Numbered from the stretch's first letter, positions 24,340 to 32,970 are shown. The stretch: 64,000 nucleotides of DNA from Blautia sp. OF03-15BH (GCF_003463065.1 NZ_QSCM01000002.1:124001-188000); one strand, 5' to 3'. Program-made: numbers and translations. Notes: generated by a model not told the origin, from the letters alone.

Positions 24340-25523
24340 AGATTCAGCTGGATATGTATCAGACCATTGCAACTGCAGTGCTGGTTCTGATGCTTGGAAA
24401 ATATTTGAAACGTAAGTGCAGTATTCTGGAAAAATTCTGTATTCCCGCTCCGGTTATCGGAGGTGTCATTTTCGCAGTGTTTACCTGTATCTGTTATGTG
24501 ACCGGTATTGCAGAATTTTCCTTTGATGATATCTTAAAGGATGTGTGCATGGTATTTTTCTTCACCTCCGTGGGCTTCCAGGCAAACCTGAAAGTCTTAA
24601 AAAGCGGAGGAAAAGCCCTGATCGTATTTCTCGGTCTTGTTATCGGTCTGATCTTATGCCAGAATTTTCTGGCGGTAGGTCTGGCGAAGCTTCTTCAGAT
24701 CAGCCCTCTGGTAGGGCTGTGTACCGGTTCGATCCCCATGGTGGGAGGCCACGGGACAGCCGGTGCCTTCGGACCGATCCTGGAGGATTTTGGAATTTCC
24801 GGAGCTACAACTCTCTGTACTGCAGGGGCAACCTTTGGACTGATTGCCGGCAGCATGATGGGAGGTCCTCTTGGAAAACACCTGATCAAGAAAAAGAATC
24901 TGCTGGACACAGTGGTTTCTGAGGATGACAGCCTTCTGGTAGAGGAGGAGAAAAAGCATGAACGCCATGTCAGCATGTATCCTTCGGCTGTGTTTCAGCT
25001 CATCATTGCTATGGGTATTGGTACTATCGTGTCAAAGCTTCTTTCTCTTACGGGAATGACATTTCCTATTTACATCGGTGCCATGATCGTGGCAGCCTTT
25101 ATCCGGAACATTGGAGAATATTGCGGAAAATTCACGATCTACATGGGAGAGATCAATGATATTGGAGGCATCAGTCTTTCTCTGTTCCTGGGTATCGCTA
25201 TGATCACCCTGAAACTCTGGCAGCTGGCGGCACTTGCCCTGCCTCTGCTGGTTCTTCTGGCCGGTCAGACGATACTGCTCTTTGTTTATACGAATTTCAT
25301 TGTGTTCCGCATTATGGGAAAAGACTACGACGCGGCTGTTCTTTGCGCCGGAGTCTGCGGATTCGGAATGGGAGCCACTCCCAATGCCATGGCAAACATG
25401 CAGGTGCTCTGTGAAAAATATGCGCCATCCGTCAAGGCTTATCTTCTGGTGCCGCTGGTGGGCAGTCTTTTTGCAGATTTCATCAACAGCCTGGTGATCA
25501 CCGTTTTCATCAACTTTTTGTAA
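24336..25523 (+). CDS. gltS: Sodium/glutamate symporter (GltS family)
   Basis: A 395-residue membrane carrier with about ten to twelve segments. The GltS signature GSIPMVGGHGTAGAFGPILEDFGI is present near residue 130, and the pseudo-repeat CGFGMGATPNAMANMQ near 345. The family moves glutamate with Na+ through an elevator-type dimer. The start overlaps the TAXI lipoprotein stop by four bases, so the two are translated together, which suggests a binding-protein-assisted glutamate carrier. The stop codon lies in the left end of the second 148-bp palindromic element. Confidence 0.92.
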   Translation: MKIQLDMYQTIATAVLVLMLGKYLKRKCSILEKFCIPAPVIGGVIFAVFTCICYVTGIAEFSFDDILKDVCMVFFFTSVGFQANLKVLKSGGKALIVFLGLVIGLILCQNFLAVGLAKLLQISPLVGLCTGSIPMVGGHGTAGAFGPILEDFGISGATTLCTAGATFGLIAGSMMGGPLGKHLIKKKNLLDTVVSEDDSLLVEEEKKHERHVSMYPSAVFQLIIAMGIGTIVSKLLSLTGMTFPIYIGAMIVAAFIRNIGEYCGKFTIYMGEINDIGGISLSLFLGIAMITLKLWQLAALALPLLVLLAGQTILLFVYTNFIVFRIMGKDYDAAVLCAGVCGFGMGATPNAMANMQVLCEKYAPSVKAYLLVPLVGSLFADFINSLVITVFINFL

Positions 25524-25666
25524 CTGTTCAGAGCCAAGCAGATTTTCATGCAAAAGTGTGAATCATGCTTGCATGAATGAACACTTTTACATGGAAATCT
25601 ATTTGGCGGATACGCCACACCGACGAAATGCGAAGCATTTTGGAGGCTGGCTCTGAACAGTTACAA
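25518..25666 (+). repeat. 148-bp palindromic element, copy 2
   Basis: Terminal 18-bp perfect inverted repeats (TTGTAACTGTTCAGAGCC at 25518-25535, complement at 25649-25666). It shares the internal AGCAGATTTTC, TCATGCTTGCATGA, GAACACTTTT, GGAAATCTATTTGGCG blocks with copy 1. One terminal base pair differs as A-T in copy 1 and G-C here, a compensatory change. Again TTG TAA is the end of the upstream gene (gltS). Confidence 0.85.
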
Positions 25667-25686
25667 TTTTATGTAAGTTACGTAAA

Positions 25687-25710
25687 AAATGTCCGGGGGA
25701 GCGGACATTT
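25687..25710 (+). other. Hairpin before a small gene
   Basis: An 8-bp perfect stem AAATGTCC/GGACATTT closes just upstream of the GGGAGG ribosome site of the next gene. It could influence translation or be an mRNA 5' end structure. Confidence 0.4.
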
Positions 25711-25722
25711 GAGGGAGGATTT

Positions 25723-25905
25723 ATGTTGTTTGGAAGAAAGAAAAAAGAAAAAACTTCTTACAAAGTAGAGAGTGAGAATCTCGCCATTCCGGAGGTTCAC
25801 ATCGGAGAAACGCATGAAGAAGAACCGGAGCCGGAACGGGAGGAAAACATCACTTACGAGAATGTAGCTATTCCAGAGATCCATATTTACAGAAAGAAAA
25901 AATAA
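25723..25905 (+). CDS. Small repeat-containing hypothetical protein
   Basis: A 60-residue charged protein with no recognised domain. It holds an internal duplication: ENLAIPEVHI (about residues 21-30) and ENVAIPEIHI (about 46-55), separated by a Glu-rich linker, with Lys-rich ends (MLFGRKKKEK and YRKKK). A GGGAGG site nine bases before ATG 25723 makes translation credible. It sits alone between the second palindromic element and a convergent subtilase gene that ends two bases after it. Function unknown; the paired motif suggests a two-site docking peptide, which is only a guess. Confidence 0.62.
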   Translation: MLFGRKKKEKTSYKVESENLAIPEVHIGETHEEEPEPEREENITYENVAIPEIHIYRKKK

Positions 25906-25907
25906 GA

Positions 25908-26810
25908 TCAGCGCAATAACCGGTCAATCCGAAGAAAGCCCCAGCCCTGACGGCTTCCGGGCAGCTTCAGGTCAACCGTACTTTCATGCATACGCATTTT
26001 TACATCCAGATTGGAAAGCTCCGGATGAAGAGAGAGAAGCAGAGCGGCAGCTCCAGAGACCACAGGTGTGGACATGGAGGTGCCGCTTTTTACTGTGTAT
26101 CCCTGGCGGGTGAAAGCGTAGCGGGAACTGCAGGAAACGATCCCTGTGCCCGGAGCCGTAAGTTCCGGTTTTACGATGCAGGCGCAGGTAGGCCCCCGCC
26201 CGGAATAACCGGTAAGGATCCGTCCCTTTCTGGGAAAAGCTTCTATTTGTTCGTCATCGGAGGCTCCGACTGTGATGATCTTCCGGCTGCTGCCGGGAGA
26301 GGTGATGCTTTCTTTGCGTGGACCCATATTCCCTGCGGCAGCCACAACGATAAGACCGGCATCCCAGGCATCCTCCACAGCCTGGATGAGCTCTTCGTCC
26401 TCTTTTCCTTCTGCCAGAGTGCCTACAGAGATGTTGAGGATCCGGGTGTGATATCGCTCTCTGGTAGAGATCACAAATTCGATGCCCCGGAGAACATCCT
26501 GACGGCTTCCGTTTCCACGGCGATCCAGGACTTTCACCGGCAGCAGGCGGCATTCAGGAGCGATGCCGCGGTAACGGCCCCGTGAGAGCTTTCCATTCCC
26601 GGCCAGAATTCCGGCCACATGGGTACCATGACCGTAATCATCGTAACAGCCGGTCCGTCCGTTTGAAAAATCACGGAAATCCACAATGCGTTCTTTCAGA
26701 TCCGGGTGAGGATAAATACCGCTGTCCAGTATAGCGGCAGTGATGCCCTTTCCGGAAAAACCTTTGGCGAGGAGCGGTTCCGCTCCGGTCAGTTTTCTCA
26801 CCCGATCCAT
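25908..26810 (-). CDS. S8 family serine peptidase (subtilase)
   Basis: A 300-residue subtilisin-like protease. The catalytic triad is intact: D29 in AAILDSGIYPHPDL, H61 in GHGTHVAG and the Ser in GTSMSTPVVSG near 245; the oxyanion Asn is in AAAGNMGPR near 152. There is no signal peptide and no prodomain, so it resembles intracellular subtilisins or compact Lachnospiraceae S8 enzymes. The ribosome site AAGGATGG precedes the ATG on the minus strand. It is transcribed away from the citrate synthase promoter and converges on the small gene at 25723. Confidence 0.92.
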   Translation of the reverse strand: MDRVRKLTGAEPLLAKGFSGKGITAAILDSGIYPHPDLKERIVDFRDFSNGRTGCYDDYGHGTHVAGILAGNGKLSRGRYRGIAPECRLLPVKVLDRRGNGSRQDVLRGIEFVISTRERYHTRILNISVGTLAEGKEDEELIQAVEDAWDAGLIVVAAAGNMGPRKESITSPGSSRKIITVGASDDEQIEAFPRKGRILTGYSGRGPTCACIVKPELTAPGTGIVSCSSRYAFTRQGYTVKSGTSMSTPVVSGAAALLLSLHPELSNLDVKMRMHESTVDLKLPGSRQGWGFLRIDRLLR

Positions 26811-26929
26811 AGGAATCCATCCTTCTTATCCCGACATCTTTTTATCAGTATATGCGGGAAATCGGTTGTGTGCTATGCGTCAGGATCCCGCATCTTGATA
26901 TATTTTTCACAAGATATTTTGAAATGTGC

Positions 26930-26958
26930 TTGACAATACATGTATAATTGTATACAAT
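26930..26958 (+). promoter_or_regulatory. Promoter of the citrate synthase operon with GntR-type operator
   Basis: TTGACA (26930-26935), 17-base spacer and TACAAT (26953-26958). The palindrome TTGTATACAA (26948-26957) overlaps the -10; this is the typical half-site pattern (TNGT...ACNA) of FadR/FCD-type GntR regulators. Such a regulator is encoded as the second gene of the operon, suggesting autorepression. Confidence 0.75.
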
Positions 26959-27002
26959 GATGCAAAAAGAAAAAACAACAGATGCATAGGAGTGATAGAA
27001 AG

Positions 27003-28445
27003 ATGGAAAACCGTCGTGTGACAATGAACAACAAGACAAATCTTCTGGAACTGGAAGAGCACATGTACCCCCTTGTAGATGTGAAAACTCCAAATGTTTT
27101 CCGGAACCTGTTCCCCTATAGTGAGGTTCCGAAGATCGCATTCAATGACCGAGTCGTTCCGCATCACATGCCGGAGGACATCTGGATCACGGATACGACC
27201 TTCCGTGATGGACAGCAGTCCCGGGCGCCTTACAGTACGGAACAGATCGTGACGATCTTCGATTATCTTCACAAGCTGGGCGGTCCGAAAGGAAAGGTAC
27301 GCCAGTCTGAATTTTTCCTCTACAGCAAAAAAGACAGAGATGCTGTCATCAAATGTATGGAGAGAGGCTATAAGTTCCCGGAAGTTACCAGCTGGATCCG
27401 TGCAAATAAGAAAGATTTCGAACTGGTAAAGGATATCGGCATGAAAGAGACCGGAATCCTGGTCAGCTGTTCCGATTACCACATTTTCTATAAGATGAAG
27501 ATGACCAGAAGAGAAGCGATGGAACATTATCTGAATATCATCCGTGACTGTCTGGAGATTGGCGTGAGCCCCCGGTGCCATCTGGAGGATATCACCAGAG
27601 CAGATATCTATGGTTATGTAATTCCCTTCTGTCTGGAACTGATGCGTCTGATGGAATTTTATCAGATCCCGATCAAGGTCCGCTGCTGCGATACCATGGG
27701 ATACGGAGTTAATTATCCAGGAGCGGTAATCCCTCGTTCGGTTCCCGGTATCATTTATGGTATCATGACCCATGCGGGTGTTCCCAGTGAGCTGATTGAA
27801 TGGCATGGTCATAACGATTTCTATAAAGCGGTTACGAACTCCACCACAGCCTGGCTTTACGGTGCCAGCGGAGTCAACTGTTCTCTGTTCGGTATCGGTG
27901 AGCGGACAGGAAACACACCTCTGGAAGCGATGGTCTTTGAGTATGCCCAGCTTCGGGGAACCCTGGATGGAATGGATACCAGAGTCATCACGGAACTGGC
28001 AGAATATTATGAAAAAGAGATCGGTTACCGCGTACCGTCAAGAACGCCTTTTGTCGGCGAAAACTTCAATGTGACCAGAGCGGGTATCCATGCAGACGGT
28101 CTTCTGAAAAATGAGGAAATCTACAATATCTTTGATACAGACAAGTTCCTGAACCGTCCGGTACTGGTGGCAGTATCCAACACCTCCGGTCTTGCGGGAA
28201 TTGCACACTGGATCAATACTTACTATCATCTGCCGGAAGAGGATAAGATCAGCAAAGATACCCCATTGGTAAAAATGGTCAAAGAATGGGTAGACCGGGA
28301 ATATGAAAGCGGTCGTGTGACGATCCTGACCAATCAGGAGCTTGTGACCGTTATCAGTGATTCCTGCAAGAAGCTGAATATTCCGCTTCCTGGAAGAAAA
28401 GAGGCTTCGACGGCCCGGAAAACCGTTCCCGATTCGGAACTTTAA
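27003..28445 (+). CDS. Re-citrate synthase-like protein (isopropylmalate synthase family)
   Basis: A 480-residue DRE-TIM metallolyase. The signature DTTFRDGQQSRAPYS is at about residue 61, with metal-binding His in EWHGHNDFYKA near 264 and GIGERTGNTPLEAM near 297. The long N-terminal segment (MENRRV...HHMPEDIWITDTTFRDGQQ) and the absence of a LeuA C-terminal regulatory domain match clostridial Re-citrate synthase (Clostridium kluyveri type) rather than LeuA or homocitrate synthase. It would join oxaloacetate and acetyl-CoA to citrate. The third gene of the operon is isocitrate dehydrogenase, which supports this. No aconitase is in the window. ATG 27003 follows AGGAG; an ATG 21 bases upstream is possible. 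Generic annotation might call it 2-isopropylmalate synthase. Confidence 0.78.
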   Translation: MENRRVTMNNKTNLLELEEHMYPLVDVKTPNVFRNLFPYSEVPKIAFNDRVVPHHMPEDIWITDTTFRDGQQSRAPYSTEQIVTIFDYLHKLGGPKGKVRQSEFFLYSKKDRDAVIKCMERGYKFPEVTSWIRANKKDFELVKDIGMKETGILVSCSDYHIFYKMKMTRREAMEHYLNIIRDCLEIGVSPRCHLEDITRADIYGYVIPFCLELMRLMEFYQIPIKVRCCDTMGYGVNYPGAVIPRSVPGIIYGIMTHAGVPSELIEWHGHNDFYKAVTNSTTAWLYGASGVNCSLFGIGERTGNTPLEAMVFEYAQLRGTLDGMDTRVITELAEYYEKEIGYRVPSRTPFVGENFNVTRAGIHADGLLKNEEIYNIFDTDKFLNRPVLVAVSNTSGLAGIAHWINTYYHLPEEDKISKDTPLVKMVKEWVDREYESGRVTILTNQELVTVISDSCKKLNIPLPGRKEASTARKTVPDSEL

Positions 28446-28458
28446 GGAGGATATATCT

Positions 28459-29142
28459 GTGGAGGCGACAGATCAATTTTCCCTCAGAGGAAAAGTATTT
28501 CATACCATACGTGAAAATATATTGAGCGGGTGCTACAAATATCAGGAGGAACTCCGGGAGAGTACTCTCGGAAAAGAACTGGGAGTATCCCGGACGCCGG
28601 TGCGGGAAGCGCTTCGGCAGCTGGAGCTGGAGGGACTGGTGACGATCGTACCCAATAAAGGGGCTTACGTCAACGGCATTACGGCTCAGGATGTGGAAGT
28701 GATCTACCAGATGCGTTCCCGTCTGGAAGGGCTTTGTGCCCGGATGGCCTGTAAATGGATGACAGGGGAACAGCTGGATGAGATGGAAGAAGTGATCCTT
28801 CTTTCCAAGTTTCATGAAAAAAAAGGTAACTTTGATCAGCTGGTAGGGCTGGACAGCCGTTTTCATGAAATCCTGTTTGAAGGCTGTCAGAGCAAGCTGC
28901 TGGAGCATGAACTGAAGAACCTGCACCAGTATGTCCAGAGAGTACGGAAGTCTTCTCTGGAAAGCGGGCGTCGGGCGGAAAAATCCACGCAGGAACATGA
29001 AAATATCATGCTGGCTATCCGGGAGAAAAATCCGGATCTGGCAGACGAACTGGCTACCCGCCATGTTATGAATACCATCAGTAATATCAGGAACTGCCAG
29101 ATAGAAACGATCATGGAGGATGAGACAAAATGGAAAAAATAA
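28459..29142 (+). CDS. GntR-family regulator (FCD domain)
   Basis: A 227-residue regulator. The winged helix is at residues 8-70 (YQEELRESTLGKELGVSRTPVREALRQLELEGLVTIVPNKGAYV) and an FCD effector domain follows, with the metal-site His residues in DSRFHEIL and near LATRHVMNTI. GTG 28459 has AAGGAGG eight bases upstream. It lies between citrate synthase and isocitrate dehydrogenase, overlapping the latter by 13 bases. The matching operator sequence is at the promoter (26948-26957), so it probably senses a citrate-pathway metabolite and controls its own operon. Confidence 0.9.
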   Translation: MEATDQFSLRGKVFHTIRENILSGCYKYQEELRESTLGKELGVSRTPVREALRQLELEGLVTIVPNKGAYVNGITAQDVEVIYQMRSRLEGLCARMACKWMTGEQLDEMEEVILLSKFHEKKGNFDQLVGLDSRFHEILFEGCQSKLLEHELKNLHQYVQRVRKSSLESGRRAEKSTQEHENIMLAIREKNPDLADELATRHVMNTISNIRNCQIETIMEDETKWKK

Positions 29143-30341
29143 AAATGCATACCCCGTTGGTTGAGATGGACGGAGATGAGATGACAAGGATTCTCTGGAA
29201 AATGATCAAAGAAGAACTTCTTCTTCCTTTTATCGATCTGAAAACCGAGTATTATGATCTTGGACTGAAACACAGAGATGAGACAAATGATCAGGTGACG
29301 ATGGATTCTGCAAAGGCAGCGATCAAATATGGTGTGGCTGTCAAATGCGCCACCATTACCCCTAATGCAGCCCGTGTGAAGGAATACGACCTGAAGGAGA
29401 TGTGGAAGAGTCCGAATGGCACCATCCGTTCGATTATGGACGGTACCGTATTCCGTACTCCGATCGTTGTAAAAGGCATTGAACCCTGTGTGAAGAACTG
29501 GAAGAAACCCATTACTCTGGCACGTCATGCCTATGGTGATGTTTACAAGGCATCCGAGATGATCGTTCCAGGGCCCGGAAAAGCAGAGCTGGTATTTACC
29601 GCAGAGGACGGGACGCAGACCAGAGAGCTGATCCATGAATTCAAAGCTCCCGGCGTTCTTCAGGGCATGCACAATCTGAATGCTTCCATTGAAAGCTTTG
29701 CAAAGAGCTGTTTCCAGTATGCGCTGGATACGAAGCAGGATGTCTGGTTTGCTACGAAAGATACGATCTCTAAAAAATACGATCATACCTTTAAAGACAT
29801 TTTCCAGGAGATCTACGACAGAGATTATAAAGAAGCTTTTGAAAAAGCAGGGATCACCTATTTCTATACTCTGATCGATGATGCGGTTGCCCGGATCATG
29901 AAAGCAGAAGGCGGCTTTATCTGGGCTTGTAAGAACTATGATGGTGATGTCATGAGTGATATGGTATCCTCTGCCTTTGGTTCTCTGGCTATGATGACCT
30001 CCGTTCTGGTAACACCTGACGGTAAATTTGAGTATGAGGCAGCTCATGGAACGGTGCAGCGTCATTATTACAAATATCTGAAGGGCGAGGAAACTTCCAC
30101 CAATTCTGTTGCTACGATCTTTGCCTGGAGCGGAGCTTTGAGAAAACGTGGAGAACTGGATCAGATTCCGGAACTGGTCAGCTTTGCGGATAAACTGGAA
30201 CAAGCAACTCTTGCCACCATCGAAAGCGGAAAAATGACAAAGGATCTGGCATTGATTACCACATTGGAAGATCCGACGGTATTAAACAGCGAAGAATTCA
30301 TCAAAGCTGTCCGTACAAATCTGGAAGAGCGTCTTGCGTAA
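29130..30341 (+). CDS. icd: NADP-dependent isocitrate dehydrogenase
   Basis: A 403-residue dimeric, eukaryote-like (type II) enzyme that oxidatively decarboxylates isocitrate to 2-oxoglutarate. Visible motifs are MDGDEMTRILW at the N-terminus, KSPNGTIR (substrate loop), the catalytic region IDDAVARIMKAEGGFIWACKNYDGDVMSD, and EAAHGTVQRHYYKYLKGEETSTNSVATIFAW for NADP binding. It overlaps the end of the GntR gene and has its own GGAGG site. With the upstream Re-citrate synthase it forms a short oxidative branch for glutamate biosynthesis, as expected in an anaerobe with an incomplete citric acid cycle. Confidence 0.95.
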   Translation: MEKIKMHTPLVEMDGDEMTRILWKMIKEELLLPFIDLKTEYYDLGLKHRDETNDQVTMDSAKAAIKYGVAVKCATITPNAARVKEYDLKEMWKSPNGTIRSIMDGTVFRTPIVVKGIEPCVKNWKKPITLARHAYGDVYKASEMIVPGPGKAELVFTAEDGTQTRELIHEFKAPGVLQGMHNLNASIESFAKSCFQYALDTKQDVWFATKDTISKKYDHTFKDIFQEIYDRDYKEAFEKAGITYFYTLIDDAVARIMKAEGGFIWACKNYDGDVMSDMVSSAFGSLAMMTSVLVTPDGKFEYEAAHGTVQRHYYKYLKGEETSTNSVATIFAWSGALRKRGELDQIPELVSFADKLEQATLATIESGKMTKDLALITTLEDPTVLNSEEFIKAVRTNLEERLA

Positions 30342-30405
30342 AAAAGATATATCTAATTGTTGATTTCAGATCATACCATCTCCGTAATACCGAAAAACAT
30401 ATCAT

Positions 30406-30442
30406 ACAGCAGACACAAAGATATTGTATCTGCTGTGTTTTT
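30406..30442 (+). terminator. Terminator of the citrate operon
   Basis: An 8-bp stem ACAGCAGA/TCTGCTGT followed by GTTTTT. It is flanked on both sides by copies of an AGATATATCT palindrome (30345-30354 and 30468-30477). Confidence 0.7.
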
Positions 30443-30509
30443 AATTGACGGAAATGCACAGAATAAAAGATATATCTAATATTGTTTTATGGAATATGCG
30501 TATATAGTA

Positions 30510-30539
30510 TTGACAAATTGATATATTATGTGGTATATT
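30510..30539 (+). promoter_or_regulatory. Promoter of the alpha-galactosidase gene
   Basis: TTGACA (30510-30515), 18-base spacer, TATATT (30534-30539). About 100 bases of leader follow before the ATG, including a CAGGG/CCCTG hairpin that contains the 16-base sequence shared with the uppP leader. Confidence 0.65.
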
Positions 30540-30637
30540 TGTGACAGATAAACAGGATGTCAGGGCAAACGATATTTCGAATGTCCGCTTTACCCTGAAC
30601 ATTTCATTTTACGAAAGCAGAAAAGGGGAAAAGTCCC

Positions 30638-32863
30638 ATGAGTATTGTTTTTCACGAAAAAACCAGAGAATTTCATCTCTATAATGACAAGATCAGCTAC
30701 ATTTTCCAGGTTCTGCGGAATGGACAGCTGGGACAGCTCTATACGGGCGCCAGACTGAGAGACCGGGAGGATTTTTCACATCTGGCGGAACTGGGCTTCC
30801 GTGACATGGCTCCCTGCATTTATGAAGGGGATACGACATTTTCGCTGGAGGCTTTGCGTCAGGAGTACCCGTCCTATGGAACCGGTGATATGCGTTATCC
30901 GGCGTATGGATTGATCCGGGAGAACGGCAGCCGTCTTTCCAGCTTTGTTTATCAGAGTCATCGGATCTATCCGGGCAAACCAAAACTGGACGGACTTCCG
31001 GCTACTTATGTAGAGTCTGATCACGAAGCAGAAACACTTGAAATCACCTTAAAGGATGATATCCTGGGAACAGAATTGATCCTTACCTATACGATCTATG
31101 AGACATTTCCGGTGATCTGCCGGAATGCCCGTTTCTGTCAGACAGGAAAAGAAACCGTGGTCCTGGACCGTGCTATGAGTTTCTCTCTGGATCTGCCGGA
31201 CTGGGATTATGACATGATTACGCTTACAGGTTCCTGGGCAAGAGAACGATATGTCCGTACCGAGCATCTGAGAGAGGGTGCGCAGGAAGTTTACAGTATG
31301 AGAGGACACAGCAGTCATCAGTTCAATCCGTTTCTGGCACTGAAGCGTCCTCACGCGGATGAAAAACAGGGTGAAGTCTTCGGATTCAGCCTGGTATACA
31401 GTGGCAATTTTCTTGGTAAAGTCAATGTAGACACTTATGGAGTCACGAGAGTGCTGCTGGGGATCCATCCGGAAGGCTTTTCCTGGACTTTGAAGCCGGG
31501 TGAGAGTTTCCAGACACCGGAGGCTGTGATGGTTTATTCCTCCGAGGGACTGAATGGCATGAGCCAGACCTTCCATAAGCTGTATCGTACCAGACTCTGC
31601 CGGGGCAGCTGGCGGGATCGGGTAAGGCCGGTGCTGATCAATAACTGGGAAGCCACCTTTATGAATTTTACAGAGGAGAAGATCCTGAATATTGCAAGAA
31701 CTGCGGCAGACCTTGGCGTAGAGCTTATGGTTCTGGATGACGGCTGGTTCGGCAAGAGGGATGATGCCACCAGTTCTCTTGGAGACTGGTATCCGGATCT
31801 TTCCAAGCTGCCGGATGGTATTACCGGAGTGGCAAAAAAGGTGGAGGCCCTTGGCATGAAGTTCGGCCTCTGGATCGAGCCGGAGATGGTCAATCATGAG
31901 AGCCGTCTTTACCGGGAACATCCGGACTGGCTCCTGGGAGAGCCGGGAAGACCTCAGTGCCACGGCAGAAACCAGTTTGTTCTGGATTACAGCAAACCGG
32001 AGGTTGTACAGGGCATTGGAGATATGATCGCAAAGATTCTCCGGGAAGCTCCTGTTTCCTATATCAAATGGGATATGAACCGGAGCATGTCTGAGGTCTT
32101 TTCCAAAGGAAGAGCTGCGGCATTCCAGGGTGAAGTATTTCATCGCCATATGCTTGGTATTTATGCACTCTATGAGCGGCTGATCACCGAGTTCCCGGAT
32201 ATTCTTTTTGAGTCCTGTGCCAGCGGCGGAGCCCGTTTTGATCCGGGAATGCTTTATTATGCACCGCAGACCTGGACCTCAGATAATACCGATGCGGTGG
32301 AGCGCCTGAGGATCCAGTATGGAACCTCTATGGTTTATCCGCTCAGTTCGATGGGCTGTCATGTATCTGCCGCACCCAATCAGCAGACATACAGAAATAC
32401 ATCTCTGAAGACAAGAGGGGAGACAGCACTCTTTGGTGTGTTTGGCTATGAGCTGGACCTAAATACTCTGACAGATGAAGAAAGAGAAGAGGTCCGTCAG
32501 CAGATCTGTTTTGTAAAAGAACACCGGGAGCTCCTGATGAAAGGGACCTTTTACCGGTTGCTGAGTCCTTTTGAAGGGGATGAAGCAGCATGGATCGTAG
32601 TTTCTGAAGACCGGACGGAAGCAATGGCGGGTTATTACCGCCAGAGACAGCCGGCCAATGCACCTTATCAGCGGCTCCGTCTTGCGGGACTGGATCCGGA
32701 AATGGAATATCTGGTATCTGATTTTGCAGGAAGCTTCTTCGGAGACGAACTCATGCAGGCAGGTCTTGTGACCTCTGATGAAGGCTGCGGAGTGAAGGGC
32801 AGCGGTGTTCCGCAGGGAGACTACCAGTCGAGAGTTTTTTATATAAAAAGAAAAGATCATTGA
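30638..32863 (+). CDS. Alpha-galactosidase, GH36
   Basis: A 741-residue cytoplasmic GH36 enzyme releasing terminal alpha-galactose from melibiose, raffinose and similar sugars. The nucleophile motif YIKWDMNRSMSE is near residue 475 and the acid/base motif SDNTDAVERLRIQYG near 548. Also present are VLDDGWFGKRDDATSSLGDW and KFGLWIEPEMV. Length is normal for the clostridial GH36 group. There is no signal peptide, so the substrate must be imported. The next genes encode a complete binding-protein ABC importer, and no terminator stands between. Confidence 0.95.
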   Translation: MSIVFHEKTREFHLYNDKISYIFQVLRNGQLGQLYTGARLRDREDFSHLAELGFRDMAPCIYEGDTTFSLEALRQEYPSYGTGDMRYPAYGLIRENGSRLSSFVYQSHRIYPGKPKLDGLPATYVESDHEAETLEITLKDDILGTELILTYTIYETFPVICRNARFCQTGKETVVLDRAMSFSLDLPDWDYDMITLTGSWARERYVRTEHLREGAQEVYSMRGHSSHQFNPFLALKRPHADEKQGEVFGFSLVYSGNFLGKVNVDTYGVTRVLLGIHPEGFSWTLKPGESFQTPEAVMVYSSEGLNGMSQTFHKLYRTRLCRGSWRDRVRPVLINNWEATFMNFTEEKILNIARTAADLGVELMVLDDGWFGKRDDATSSLGDWYPDLSKLPDGITGVAKKVEALGMKFGLWIEPEMVNHESRLYREHPDWLLGEPGRPQCHGRNQFVLDYSKPEVVQGIGDMIAKILREAPVSYIKWDMNRSMSEVFSKGRAAAFQGEVFHRHMLGIYALYERLITEFPDILFESCASGGARFDPGMLYYAPQTWTSDNTDAVERLRIQYGTSMVYPLSSMGCHVSAAPNQQTYRNTSLKTRGETALFGVFGYELDLNTLTDEEREEVRQQICFVKEHRELLMKGTFYRLLSPFEGDEAAWIVVSEDRTEAMAGYYRQRQPANAPYQRLRLAGLDPEMEYLVSDFAGSFFGDELMQAGLVTSDEGCGVKGSGVPQGDYQSRVFYIKRKDH

Positions 32864-32893
32864 TATTTTTCCATGCAAAGCATGGTAAAAATA
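32864..32893 (+). other. Hairpin between alpha-galactosidase and binding-protein genes
   Basis: A long stem with one bulge (TATTTTTCCATGC / GCATGGTAAAAATA, loop AAA) starts right after the stop codon. Since As rather than Ts follow on the plus strand, it looks like a processing or stabilising hairpin. Confidence 0.45.
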
Positions 32894-32970
32894 AAAAGGA
32901 TGCCGGAGCCGGACAGGATATCCTCTGACACGACATTCAAAAATTTCTTTATGAAAGAGAGGACAACACT

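Noticed and set aside
23365..25523. Calling the TAXI-GltS pair a TRAP transporter
   Set aside because: No DctQ/DctM-type membrane subunit is encoded; the membrane protein has clear GltS signatures.
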